Shown here piece by piece: positions 25,127-36,784 of a stretch of DNA of 64,000 bases. Within the stretch, counting starts at the first letter, position 1. The number at the start of each line of letters is the position of its first letter. The position numbers were made by a program, and so were the translations under genes. Location of the stretch: contig JADNRV010000121.1 of NCBI GenBank assembly GCA_015499995.1, positions 62,001 through 126,000 of the forward strand, given 5' to 3'. The notes below the pieces were generated by a model, which worked only from the letters and a program-made list of their open reading frames with translations, ran no database searches and had not been told where the DNA came from. This DNA is from Flammula alnicola. Lineage: Eukaryota; Basidiomycota; Agaricomycetes; Agaricales; Strophariaceae.

Positions 25127-26731
25127 ATGGTTGCTCTTTCCCTCTCTGCTATCACAAAGCTCAACCGCGATATCCTGTGGTACATCTTCTGCATGAATGC
25201 AGACTTGGACGACCCCAGCGCCGATAGACGGTCATCTTGCAAGGCTCTGATCACTGCAGTCCGCACTTCATCGGTCTGCAGGTTATGGAGGGAAATAATG
25301 CTGCTCGACTCCGCATGCCTGTGGGGCAAGATAATCGACCTAAATCTCCTCGCAAGGCCGGATGATGCGTGGAGGCAGGAAGTTCTCAACAGGACTGGCA
25401 ATGCGCCACTTCATATCAAAGGAAGGGATCTTGTGACTGTCAACGAGGGGAATGCGTTGAGATTCTTCCTTTCGGCGCTTCTCCCTGCACAATGGACAAG
25501 GATTCAGAGGTTTGACCTCGAAGTGAAGGACGGAGCGACGGCATCCGTCGACGAAGCACTGTGGGATAGCATTCAGCAGTCGGCACCTTATCTCGAGACA
25601 TTTTCACTCCAGTTTGGGCCGCACTTAATCCCTGCAGTCTTGGAATCTTCCAACTCCGTTCTGTTCTCTGACCACGCGCCTTTGTTACGCCAGTTCAGGC
25701 TCTCGTGCAAACATATTAACATCAATTTCAATGCACACTGGCTATCCCAGATCCATACCCTTGCCTTGGAAGGTGAATTCCAGATTCTTGACCTTCTCAA
25801 AGGACTTCGAAGAATGCCCTTGCTCCAGGATTTGACTATAAGCGCCGGAATGGGTCAGGCACTGGATTTAGACGTAGAAGATGGTTATCCGCCTCGCATT
25901 TCCCCCATAACACTCCCGAAACTCCAGATGCTCCGTCTGCGCGTTACCATTTCTGCAGCTGCATTCTTCCTTGGAAATACAACTGCAGCCCCTCGCTGTT
26001 GCCTGCAGCTTGACATACGTTTCAAGAACATCCATTTTCCACCGTCGCAAGAAGAGTTGGCTTCTTTTCACGGTGGCCTACTGCGCTACATGCAGGGATA
26101 CTTCCTAAGCAACGCCGATAGGCACCATGAAGGGCTTCGTATGGATTTGACCAACTACAGAGCCCATTTTCGGGATAGTCTTCCTTACGGAGTTGAACAA
26201 CCGTCCATCGACTCCGACTACTTGGAATATCTCGACGCCTTTGTTATTAACATCATTGGGGAGAGGCGAACCCAGTCCTTGTCCTCGTCCGTGATCTGCC
26301 TTCTCCTCAACGTGGTCTCAGTGTGCCACTTTCCGTCTTCGATCAAGATGCTCAATCTCAACGTTGGTAATCGCAAACTGTATAGCGGTATTGACGACCT
26401 CAACCGCTTCCTTCTTGCACTTTCATCCGTGGAGGAAATGCATACCAGTGTGGATGTCATCAAGGCCATGCTCGATGGTCACGATCAAGAGGAGAACACC
26501 ACTGCCAACATACCCCTTCGATCACTGCGCACTATCCGACTTGAACCTCTCAAATCCGAAGAAGAATGTCGTACTACCGAGCGTTTCATCTCCTGGAGGC
26601 GCGAATTCTCCATGCCTCTTGCTGTTGAGAATTTACGCAGTATCACGAATTTAGACTATATCCGTCGGGGGACGAACTGCACGATCGGAAGACCCTCCTT
26701 GATGCGTCAAGTTCGCTCTCGGCACTTATAG
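25127..26731 (+). CDS. F-box protein, mushroom-type expanded family
   Basis: A single uninterrupted ORF. The start at 25127 is preferred, giving 534 residues, because the F-box-like helices begin right after it (ALSLSAITKLNRDILWYIF, then SSVCRLWREIMLLDSACLWG). An upstream in-frame ATG at 24956 would add 57 residues of ordinary intergenic-looking sequence. The rest of the protein is long and Leu-rich with LRR-like spacing (for example LPKLQMLRLRVTISAAAFF), as in the large agaricomycete F-box families. F-box proteins recruit targets to SCF ubiquitin ligases through Skp1. The target is unknown. It interrupts the dehydrogenase array, lying between copies 2 and 3 on the same strand. Confidence 0.72.
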   Translation: MVALSLSAITKLNRDILWYIFCMNADLDDPSADRRSSCKALITAVRTSSVCRLWREIMLLDSACLWGKIIDLNLLARPDDAWRQEVLNRTGNAPLHIKGRDLVTVNEGNALRFFLSALLPAQWTRIQRFDLEVKDGATASVDEALWDSIQQSAPYLETFSLQFGPHLIPAVLESSNSVLFSDHAPLLRQFRLSCKHININFNAHWLSQIHTLALEGEFQILDLLKGLRRMPLLQDLTISAGMGQALDLDVEDGYPPRISPITLPKLQMLRLRVTISAAAFFLGNTTAAPRCCLQLDIRFKNIHFPPSQEELASFHGGLLRYMQGYFLSNADRHHEGLRMDLTNYRAHFRDSLPYGVEQPSIDSDYLEYLDAFVINIIGERRTQSLSSSVICLLLNVVSVCHFPSSIKMLNLNVGNRKLYSGIDDLNRFLLALSSVEEMHTSVDVIKAMLDGHDQEENTTANIPLRSLRTIRLEPLKSEEECRTTERFISWRREFSMPLAVENLRSITNLDYIRRGTNCTIGRPSLMRQVRSRHL

Positions 26732-27529
26732 TTGCCGTACTCGAGTAGACTGGGCAGCTTCTCTATGCTTCTCCATAGAAGCTATTCAAATAGTTGTGAT
26801 TTATTTTGTATAAACCTCATTAAATCGTTGACTTGATCGGCGTTCACCTATAGCAAGTGCATCTTGAGCGTCCCAGTCCGCAATACTTATACCCATAATA
26901 GTGCGCCTCGTAAATGTCCCTCTTGTCAGTATGTTGATGCTGAAATATTCTGGCCAATTAAATTACAGAAGGCATGCCTCAGGCTCGACGCTGTCCCATC
27001 CAATTATCAAAATATACAGCTCAGGTACCCCTGGCCCCATGACGAGAGGTTGGTTTGCCCGGATTTCGATCACTGAGCTAACTTGACTCGGCCTCGGCTT
27101 GCATGATTTAATCGTTCTACAGACTGTAATCCTGCGAGGTTCCGAAGACTCATCGATACTCATCTTCAAGTTGGCCTGGGTACCTTTTTGCCTTACGCGT
27201 AGTACTTATAGGACGCCTGGTCCTACCTGGATCGTACACTTCAAGGCGCTACTTTGACCCTAAACTTATTCGCTGAGGAAGCCGGCTTGAATTGGCTTAA
27301 ATTCCTCCGAATTTTATCAGGTTACAAGGAACACCCAGTACAGTATAGACCACATGGCCGCATGGTTGCGTGGGTGCGTCTCGAGCTCGGCAATGACGAT
27401 TCCCAAGAAGCGCGGATGACGTGATTGGATCGGCCGCCAATCATTGACTCTCACATTGCACAAGACTATTAGTATAAAGTCAACCCACCCCCGAACACAT
27501 TCCTTTATTTCAAACAACCATAAACTGTC
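26732..27529. other. Intergenic region with remnants of a duplicated dehydrogenase 3' flank
   Basis: No gene is seen. At 27092-27111 the sequence CTCGGCTTGCATGATTTAAT repeats one found just after dehydrogenase copy 3 (from about 29050), and a similar one follows copy 2 (about 24644). A further shared stretch around GTAATCCT(G/C)CGAGG occurs at about 27126 and 29288. These suggest a lost dehydrogenase copy. A TATA-like AGTATAAAGTC at 27471-27481 precedes copy 3. Confidence 0.55.
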
Positions 27530-29023
27530 ATGGGCCTCGTACTTTCACTTTTCAGCCAAAGTTTTCCTCCCAAAAGCAAATTCACCCCTGATGATATTCC
27601 AGATCTCTCTGGGAAGGTCATCATCGTGACAGGTGCCAACACGGGTTCGTATATATGCCAATGTTCAACTTCGAAATTCTGAAGCGATGTTAACTCTCCC
27701 TCCTTCTTTTTATTTTTATAGGTGTCGGAAAAGAAACAGCCAAGGTTAGTACATGGAAAACTCCAGCTAAATATACATTGTTGGCACTGGCGAGACTGTC
27801 TGCCTTCGATTCTGTTCTATTTTGATATAGCTGCTGAAGTGCTCATTGACATCTTATACGTGACGATTCCATAGGCACTGTTGGCGCACAATGCCAAAGT
27901 CTATATTGCTGCTCGAAATCCAGACAAGGTGGCAGCGGCTATCGCTGACCTTAAGAAGGAGACGGACAAAGAGGCATTATTCTTGAAGGTGGATCTGGCG
28001 GACTTGAAGTCTGTCAAGGCGGCTGCAGAGGAATTCCAGAGGTGCGCTACATTTCAGTTTTGTCTTGCATATTCCTCTAATTTCGCTTCTTGAATAGCAA
28101 GGAGAAGGAACTCCATGTTCTCTTCAATAACGCGTACGTCTTTCCCTCCAGTCGAGCAAGAAGTGTCTCTTAATCCTGTATGTTCCTCGTTCACAGCGGT
28201 GTCATGGCACCTCCTATCGACCAGTTAACGGCTCAAGGATACGATCTCCAGTTCGGGACCAACGTTCTTGGTGGGTCTCTTCTCCTCTCCTGACAGCCAC
28301 GTCCTCACCTCTTCATAGGTCACTTCTATTTCACCAAACTCCTGCTACCCTCCCTTCTCGCTGGTGCTAAATCAAGCCCTGACGGCAAAGCGCGCATCGT
28401 GAACACCTCGTCGTCCGCATCGCTATTCATCAAGACTGTTGACTTCAATACGGTAAAAGACAGCCTTGCAGCAAGGAAGAAGAAAGGAACTCAGTTATTG
28501 TACTGTCAAAGTAAATTGGTATGTTTCATTTTCGCGCCTAGGTATTGTTGCCTCTCACAAGCCCTTTTTATTCCAGGGCAATGTTTTGTTCTCTAATGAG
28601 TTGGCCCGGAGATACGGAGACCAAGGCATTGTGTCGATTTCTCTAAATCCTGGAAACCTGAATTCCGACCTCCAACGCCATGTTTCCATGATTGAGACTG
28701 CTCTGCTGGTATGCGTGAATGCCCCTCATCAAAGTTTCGGGGCTCAAATCATGAATCATTTTTTGCAATTTAGAAACCTATTCTGTATGCCCCGTCGTAT
28801 GGTGCTTTAACTCAGCTTTGGGCTGGTACATCTCCTCAAGGCGCCGAGCTGAATGGGAAGGTATGTCTACCGTTGCTTTGTTGCGGATACCCTCCATAAT
28901 ATTGTGGTTTTATAGTATCTGATTCCTTGGGCGCGTATCGGAACCGGGAATCCCGCTGGTGAAGATCCAAAACTTGCAGGAGAGTTATGGAAATGGCTGG
29001 AAGAACAAGTCGAGAACGTTTAG
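27530..29023 (+). CDS. Short-chain dehydrogenase/reductase, tandem copy 3
   Basis: Nine exons: 27530-27644, 27722-27744, 27875-28041, 28098-28133, 28197-28270, 28319-28518, 28577-28708, 28774-28860 and 28916-29023. They sum to 313 residues with all frames continuous. Motifs are [13 protein letters not shown] (cofactor binding), NNAGVM, NTSSSAS (catalytic Ser region) and YCQSK (catalytic Tyr/Lys). It ends [17 protein letters not shown] plus a short helical tail. It appears intact and is the best representative of the array. Intron 1 has an unusual GTTCGT donor. No localisation signal is seen. The adjacent gene, in convergent orientation, is a GH78 rhamnosidase. A shared pathway is possible but nothing in the sequence shows it. 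Confidence 0.88.
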
Positions 29024-29323
29024 GTCGGTGGTTAAGCTTCACCATTCACGCCTCGGCTTGCATGATTTAATCTTTATCTATTATGTTGGCGGGGAATTTC
29101 TCTTTTTGTTGTGCTGTTTTCAAGTTGCCTCTATTGTGACGTCCTTTTTGTATGATTTTAATATTACATACTTATATTTCATTTGATGCATGAAGATTCA
29201 CCGGTCACCGTTAACGTTTTAACGGTCGTAATACTAACAAGTCCGTGCTAGGCCAAATTCAAACGCTATCAATACAATTGTACAACAGTAATCCTCCGAG
29301 GCTTCATTGATACGACAGTTCAG

Positions 29324-32300
29324 CTAAGATTTCGGTATGCTGAAAGAATGGCTTCCTGATTCAAAATTCATCTATGAAAGAATTTATTTAGCACATCTAT
29401 GAAATTCGAAGACTTGCAGAAATACGTACCACCGACGACGTAATCCCCGGAATTGAGAAGGTCACATTCACGCCAACAGGAACGCCGAGGTCCACGTTGA
29501 TAGCCCCAGCCTCGTCAGTCCATTCCACAGACAAGTTGCCGAACGAGGTCATTGTCCAAGCACGAGTGAATGTTAACTGGGAAGTGAGGAGAGGAGAAAT
29601 GTTGACGGTTTCAAATGCAGCAGAGGTGGGTTGAATTCCTGCAACATGCTTGAACATCCAGTCCTCGAATGTTCCGAGAAAGTGCTATGGATGTGTCAGT
29701 CAATTAGTGCAATAGGCTCGAAGAAAAGACGGACATGATCTCGAGAGCGAGCATCGATAGACCAATGTTCCCACTATGCCCCATCAACCATCAGTTCTAT
29801 CGAATCCTCATAACAGAAACAATTCTTCAGCGCACCATAGTAGTAGCCCCATTCTCAATCCAGAATCCCCAGCTAGGGAAAGTAGTCTGCTGAGCAACAG
29901 CGAACGCAGTATCTGCATGGCCGTTTTCAGACAACACTGGCAGGAGAAGCTTGGTCCCCAAAGCCCCAGTATTCAGATGATTTCCAAGAGAGGAGATATT
30001 CTGAGCGATACTGTCTGCGACATGTTGGATACTTGCAGTCGGAGCAAGTGAGAATCCAAGAGCGAGCAAGTTGTGTGTCTGCCTGTAGCCTTGGTCTCCG
30101 ACGCCGACGTAGTATCCAGTTGTAGAACTGAGGAATGCGCTGTTGAAGGCCATCTTTACGTTTGCGGCTTGAGTGGAGAAAGTCGAGGCGTCGCTGGTCT
30201 TGTTGAGGACAGTAGCGATGTTCTCCATCACCGTAAGCATTTGGTATCTGGACGGCATCCACGTGAACTATTAGGAACACCCTGAACATCGAAAAACCAG
30301 ACGTACAGATAAGCGGTCGCCGAAACGCGAGGGTCCTCAGGCGGATTCCCTCCATTAGGATTCGTCTCTGGAGTATCCCAATCGCCCAAGCCCGTATTCG
30401 CGATATTATTCGGCGAACGACCAAGTTCGAATTCGATATAGCTCTTCATGCTATCATAGTGATTTTCGAGGACCCTCTGGTCACCTTTGTAGAAATAAAT
30501 CCACCATGGGATAAATATAAACGCGGAGCTATTTGAATATGGCATTGAGAACAGATAATTGGTTTAAATTCGTAAACCTACTGCCAAGTGGGTGCCTGGT
30601 TATTCGCACCCCATCCACTATCAGGTGCAATAACACTCGGAGGGCCCGCCCCTCCCGACGAGTCAAGTCGAGTCTTGTCAAGATCCTCAACGTATTTCGT
30701 CAAGAGTCCTTGGGAATCAAGGTTGAAGAGCGCCGTTTCCTACGATCATGCCTTCAGTTAAGAGAAAGAAAGAAAAACTCACAACTTACAGTACTCAACA
30801 TCGCATCTCCGGTCCATCCATTCTTTTCGTATGTCGGACAATCGGTCGGTATACTATGCAGGTTATTCAAGAAAGTAAATACGGCCGCAGTGTGGAGCTG
30901 GTTCAGCAAATCGCTAGACGTCATGAAGTTGCCCCGAGGAGCAAGGTCATCGTGTACCACTCTGCCAACGATATCTTGCACAGAGGGTGGTGACGATCCG
31001 GGCCAGCCTTCGATCTGAACGTAGAGGTAACCTTTGTAACTAAATTTTGGTTCGAAGGTCTCTGGCTGTCCTGTTCCAGCCAACCAAAATCGATCTAAAC
31101 TTCGATATTAAGAGGCGATCCAAGCCTCATGATCATAAAACGCACCTGTCTGGAAGTTATTGGCATAGTAGTGCATGAAATCCTCATACATGACCGTGCC
31201 ATCGTCCTAAAACCACCAAATAATTTGATATCCAAGAGAAGGAATGCTGCACTACCAACTCACATGCAATTTCTCACCGAAGTGAATTGTGATCTGGGTT
31301 TCGGCAGGACCAGAAGCCGTAAGTCTGACCCATCCCGATACGACGCGTTCGAACTCGGCAACAAATATGCCTGAAACAGGTTCTTTGATGGAGACCGGAG
31401 TCAGGCTTTGAATGATTCGAGTGGGAGGTTGTCCTTGGTTAACCAGCGTTCCTCCTGGGGCAGGCATAATCGCAGCTGCGCTCCATGAAGAATCATTAAA
31501 TCCAGCTGTGTCGAAACCTTGCTGCTCGAATGCCGCTACAGAAAAAAGGTATTCAACGTGTTTTGACTTATGAGATCAGAAAAAGTAAGTACCATTGTAG
31601 TTTTCTCCCCCAAACACGTCGTCCAGTCGCGTGGGACCTTCTTTCACCTTCCAACTCCCATCTGTAACAACGCGTGATGTGCTTCCATCGACGAACCCAA
31701 GAGACAGAACCATGATGACTCGAGGTTCGCCGTGCCATGATACAGTATTCCAATTCCACACGCTGCCCTGCGTGGATCCGTAATGACTTCGACCTAGCTC
31801 AGCACCAATCGCGTTTGTGCCTGACTTCAAAAGCGAGGCGACATCCAGTGCGATATATTGGATCTCCGTGTCGTATTTCGTAAACCCAGGCGTTAACACA
31901 TGGTCGGATGCTGGCGCGCCATTGATGGTTATGCTTGCATACCCGCCTGCAGAGTAGTAAAGACGGGCGAATGAAAGGGGTTTGGATACGCCAAATTCCT
32001 TGCGAATCAGTGGTGCAGGGTGTTCTTCCAATGAATTGACAATCGTGACGCCATTCTCCCAAGGGCCAACTCCGTATGGACCCTGGGAAGAGGCAAGACT
32101 CCAGGACGAATCGTCAAAGGACGGGTTTTCGAATCCTACAGGCACGGTTGTGTCCACCTTCCAAGTGGTGTCAGAGACGACGAAGTCGCTTGATCCGTCC
32201 GTATATGTTATCTGAATCGAGGCCAGGAGACCTGCAGGTGACGCTCCTCCTGTGGAAACATCGGGGAGGTTGTTCGCTAAGACAGCAAACACTGCAGAAG

Positions 32301-33654
32301 TTCCGTGAAGAGTGGCGGTAAACATCTGCGCATACTCCCAAGTATCGGTCTCCTCTGGGGAACTGCCGAGCCGTATACCATCAGCATAAAAGCTGAATGC
32401 ATCGTCAACAGTCAGGATAATAAGTGCCGACAGCAAAGTTTTTCCGGACGTCGCGCTGAATGTCTTCCTAAAGGCCCGAGGTGCTGCAGGCGCGAGAGGG
32501 GGATTGGTTTCCGTGGACCAAATCCAAAAAGAATTGGCAAATGACAGTTGCGGAGTAGACGCCGCAGCGGGAACCGTAACCTGGGTACCCCAAGGGCCTT
32601 GTCCGTAGGGAGCGATAGCGCTTGCCGCCGTCCAGCCCGCCACGCTCCCCGAAGGAAGGTTCCAACCATCAGTGATGTTTGTCGTTAAAATCCAACTCGA
32701 ATCGGAGGTTATGATGGTGGCGGTGCCATCAGAGAATGTAATCTTGATCGCAACGAGGAGGCCCGCAGGACCATTTCCGCCAGTGGAAACATCAGGAAGG
32801 TTGGTAACGCGTACGGCGAACAGCGTCGAGTTGGCTGTGTTCAAGGTGAGGTTCAAGAATTGTGCTTGCATCCATATATTCGCTGTTTGTGGGGATGAGG
32901 CCATAGGGTTTCCGTCCACATACATGGAGAACTGATCATCCGCAGTGATTAGAATATCGGCAGAAGTCGCGGTCTTCCCACTAGGAGTGCTGAATGTCTT
33001 TCGGAATGCTACATCTCCGGGTGGGGCATTTGGAGGGCTCGATTCCGAAGTCCATATCCATGAGGCGCCTTGGAAGGCTGATATGAGGTCGGGCGGAGGT
33101 CCTTGAGTAGGCTTGCCGATCCAAACGCCCGGGCCCCAATCGCCGGTTGAAAGAAATCCGGTGGTAAATTCCGAAGAAGCTGTGGAAGACCCAAAGGTGG
33201 TAACCACTTGGACGCTCCAAAAATATCGAGTGTCAGATTCCAGAGGTGGGCCACCGTATTCAATGAGATACGATCTCTTGGACGAAACGACGGCGCTGTC
33301 CCATACCTCCGCGTTCCCAGCTTTGACTTTCGAGACTTGCAGGTGATAAGATGCCTGAACATCTCCATTTTGAGGGGAAGAAATTATCCAAGAAAAACGG
33401 GGGGTAACGTCAATCCCTATGGGAGCAACTTTGTCCTCGACAAGCAGGGAAGACAAAGTAATTGTTTCGCTGGCAAGGAATTTATCTGCAAATAATTGAG
33501 CTTTTTTTGCAGGAAAAATCAAAAGATCATACCTATAGAGGCAGCTGAACATATGCATGTTTTAGCTGCTGCAAGGAGCAGGAAGAATAGGAGGTAATCT
33601 GAAGAGTAGGTCAGTGCAAAAGTTCCGTGGAGCAATATCGTACATACCTTGCAT
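29324..33654 (-). CDS. Secreted GH78 alpha-L-rhamnosidase with two tandem accessory modules
   Basis: Twelve exons: 33648-33654, 33533-33598, 31593-33485, 31264-31535, 31146-31206, 30790-31094, 30582-30739, 30303-30528, 29836-30267, 29735-29773, 29430-29684 and 29324-29371. They sum to 1253 residues. The N-terminus MQDYLLFFLLLAAAKTC is a signal peptide. After a fibronectin-like domain (RFSWIISSPQNGDVQASYHL) come two homologous modules of about 165 residues (WIWTSESSPPNAPPG and WIWSTETNPPLAPAAP, both with NLPDVSTGG). The GH78 N-terminal and (alpha/alpha)6 catalytic domains follow. The signature DCPTYEKNGWTGDA is visible, as are GWGANNQAPTW, TGLGDWDTP and WIENGATTMWEHW. The family removes terminal alpha-1,2/1,6-L-rhamnose from plant glycosides or rhamnogalacturonan outside the cell. 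Oddities are a 7-nt first coding exon and a 35-nt intron (30268-30302). Confidence 0.93.
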
Positions 33655-34500
33655 TGGGAAGCAATGTAAATGGAAGAAGACGAACCTATGCAGATGTCCC
33701 AATATTTATATGTCTACATCATATGTATAATCAAAATTATCTTGGTTACGCCGCGCATGGCATCGCTATTCGTCACTCGACATCTCTGCGCATGGCGGGC
33801 AAAAACTTCCTCCTCTCTCAACAAGTTCATGAGAGAGAGAAGGGAAATTTCGCATGTGCAAAGACTTCGATGGTATACATCGGGTCACGGGTGAGAGCCT
33901 TCATGTGGTGTTTAGATGTTTATTAGATGTTCTGGGATGTGTTCTGAGGCGCTGGTGACTCAGTCACGCGTACTACCTTCACCAACAATCTATCAGTATC
34001 CCGGTCCGCTATTCTATTCGAAGCGTCGATGATTCATACCCACTATCTGATTCCAAGTCTGGCGGCCCCATACCGGGCTTCAAGGCTCCCTCGTAGCAAC
34101 TTGCAAGTTTCGCGTCTCAGCACTCTCTTTAACTGGTCGGGCTTGATTACCCCTTTGTATGAGCTTGACGACGGCGAATAGCGTCACGGCCTTTTGCAAA
34201 GAGCCGTTTAAAGAAGAGGTTAAGTCAAAGTTGTGATCCAACTTCAACTTCAAGAATCAAGTTCAACTAAGCACCGGAGTGGTCACGTGATCGTCTAGCA
34301 ACGCGCGTCTTCTTTGAATCTTTCTTCTGCCTTCTTAGTCCGAATCTTTCCAAGTTCTGCGCATTCCGGAATTTGCCCTCGAATAGTGTAACCGCACGCG
34401 TCCTCATAAGCCGAAAGAAAAAGAAAAGGCCCCTTCAACGGACGTTGGGAACATGAAAATGAAATATAGGAATTATCAGAGGTTCCCAGGAAACACAGGG
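33655..34500. other. Intergenic region upstream of the rhamnosidase
   Basis: Probable promoter of the rhamnosidase (minus strand) followed by unassigned sequence. Short ORFs lack splice support. Nothing else is recognised. Confidence 0.4.
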
Positions 34501-35191
34501 GGTGTCTTTTAGTATCATCGATCCCCCGACCTACCAGCAATATCTGGAGAACTTCAGTTCCGACTGTGCAACAGCATCTCTTCATTCCGCGAACGTCGAG
34601 ACCTGGAAGCTGAGATTGGACAGCCTTGGGTCCAACTTCTGTACCAAGCCATCAAGTGGTCAATTCGAGGCGGAATGCGCCAGCTTCTGCTTAACGAAGG
34701 GCTAATTGACGAGGAGCTTATCTCTGACATCGACGGGCTGCCTAACATCAGATTTGAGGGCGGGAGAAGCCATTGCTCATCCATTATTAGCCGTTCTTGG
34801 TTGACCTGCGAACCGGGCAAATGACCGTGCAATTGGCGACTCGGCATGACATTATATCGTTCGTCCTGAAGCGCATATTCAAGATCAGAGAGGAAAATCA
34901 AGTCCTATATACTGGTGAGTCTGATGTCTTCCCGTCCAGCCTTGATTTTGTAATGATGTATCATGGATTAGGTAAATTGAAGACAGTTCCACACTGCCTC
35001 AACCTTGAAGCGAAACTCGGGCCAACGTTGGTTTTGCGATTCCTCGAGGTGCTCAGCCCTGTGCAGTGTGTGGCACTGCCAAGTGGTAAGACCTCCACTG
35101 TTCTACCGAAGCCTGCAAGCCTCTTGTCGAAAACCAAGGGCCGAATTACTAAACCGGAGTTGAATAAAAGGCTCTTGGGGAAAAGATCTTG
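34501..35191 (+). pseudogene. Probable decayed protein gene of unknown function
   Basis: An exon-like stretch follows a TTTTAG acceptor ending at 34513. It encodes RRDLEAEIGQPWVQLLYQAI and IRGGMRQLLLNEGLIDEELI in one frame up to about 34770. The next coding stretch (from about 34797, VDLRTGQMTVQLATRHDIIS) is in another frame, with an in-frame TAG just before it. I see no GT donor between them that could join the two. From there a normal intron (donor GTGAGT at 34916, acceptor TTAG) joins a last exon ending KRLLGKRS at 35191. The break suggests a frameshifted pseudogene, though a non-canonical intron is not excluded. No domain is recognised. Confidence 0.4.
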
Positions 35192-35420
35192 AAATTCATT
35201 GGAGAATCATGAGGTGAATATGATTATCTGCACTGGGTACGATACTGATGCACTTTTGGTAAGGTCAGGGTATCTCGGATTATCCTCGCTGGATGGAAAG
35301 ACAGTGTATCTTCGTATTTAATCCAAACATACCCTAGAACATCGCAGCTTTGATGGTATATATGCTCATCTATTAGGATCTATTAATTGATGTAGCTTAT
35401 TCTATAGAAACCTCTCGAGG

Positions 35421-36784
35421 CTAAGCCGATTCTTTGTGGATCTCCAACCCTGGAGGGGCACCCAAAGCTGAGCATCACAGCGATGCGATTTACTCAGTCT
35501 AGGTTCTCAGAAAGACATGAAAAGTGGCAAATGCTTACCGTCTTTGATAGCACCGTACATTAGGAATTGCGACGAGACGAGCCCGGCGGTCATGATCATC
35601 CTGGGACCAAGACCTGCAAAGAGACCCTTGAAACCTGCTTCGCGCGCGAGAACAAAGAGACGGTGAGGCATGGATCCTGTTGGCCCGTGTCCTTTGTTAA
35701 TTTGAGAAAGCAAGGTATCTGCGGGCTACAGACAGAGGGTTACATGTGAGACAAAACCAGTACGTTGGCGACATTATGGATTTAGATGAGATAAACTTAC
35801 GTGGCTGAGGATGGCAGCGGCGAAACCGGCGATGATACCGCTTCCTAGAGCTATGCTATACTTCAACGTGGCAGATTTCGAGATTTTTTGTTTTGACTCT
35901 TCAGTGATGGAGCGGTACACAAGCTCGTGGCAGAATTCATTCACGGTAAATTGCCCAATGGCGTAAGGTATTTGTCTGTGCAGAAATGGACAGGCATTCT
36001 GTTGAGTGCACGAACAACCGTATGACAATTGGATGTCAGGCTGGCTTACTTGCATAGAATTGGCAGGAATCCAGCGTATAATTCTCCGATACCGCCTTCT
36101 CTGGCGAGTCGCGCAAAGCCTGTAACAAGGCCTGTTGCGTATCCTCTCTCAGACACGAGTCGGATTCGCGTCGCTTCTAGAGGGGTCAACAAGATATCTG
36201 CGAAGAACCTTTTCCCATGCTGTCAGAACCCAGTTTCAATCTGAACAAATACGGAACAGCTGTACTCACTCGGCAACACTTGCTGCCCCAAGATATATTA
36301 CTGTACGGTTTTGAACAGCGATCTCCTGACTTCCGGCGATTTCGACGAACTTCGTTTTCCAAAATTCGTATCCGGCGAACTTGGCTCCTCCTTGTGCGAG
36401 ATAACCAACTGCGGTTGGGCCAAATCCTGTGAGTAGCCCTCGAGGACCTTCTGTAGCGATGATATGTCGTGTGCCAGAGATAAAGGAGAGTGTTTTGAAC
36501 GCTGGGTCGATCTGGATGCGTGTCTTGACAACATCAATTGCTGAAGAGTAAATTAATGCGTTCATTGTATCAGCAATACTTTAACATGGACATCGAACGT
36601 ACGGGTCATGGCCCCATGGCTTATCCTATGAAAACTGTGAGTCTAGAGGTGGCAAAGCAAGGTAGTGGCAGTAAACGTACGTTGCACATAGGGCACCTGC
36701 TAGGAAGAAAGAGGAGTAATCCTTTCTCGTGAACTGTGGAACGACGAATGGATGGGAGGTGGTGGATATCTTTACCTCGGCCAT
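35421..36784 (-). CDS. MIR1: Mitochondrial phosphate carrier
   Basis: Seven exons: 36681-36784, 36603-36625, 36270-36540, 36050-36208, 35801-35975, 35539-35725 and 35421-35467, giving 321 residues with all frames continuous. It is a mitochondrial carrier (SLC25) with three repeats. Visible motifs are [20 protein letters not shown] (first P-x-D-x-x-K/R signature), then [20 protein letters not shown] and YEFWKTKF, and then [17 protein letters not shown] (second signature), [19 protein letters not shown], and [10 protein letters not shown] with [20 protein letters not shown] in the third repeat. The C-terminus [14 protein letters not shown] is typical of phosphate carriers. It imports phosphate with protons (or in exchange for hydroxide) across the inner mitochondrial membrane for ATP synthesis. 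Exon 2 is only 23 nt and encodes the approach to the first signature. Confidence 0.95.

Noticed and set aside
20988..33654. A rhamnose or flavonoid catabolic cluster made of the dehydrogenases and the rhamnosidase
   Set aside because: The dehydrogenases lack any feature pointing to L-rhamnose, no rhamnonate dehydratase or aldolase is present, and the gene neighbourhood looks like tandem duplication beside an unrelated gene.
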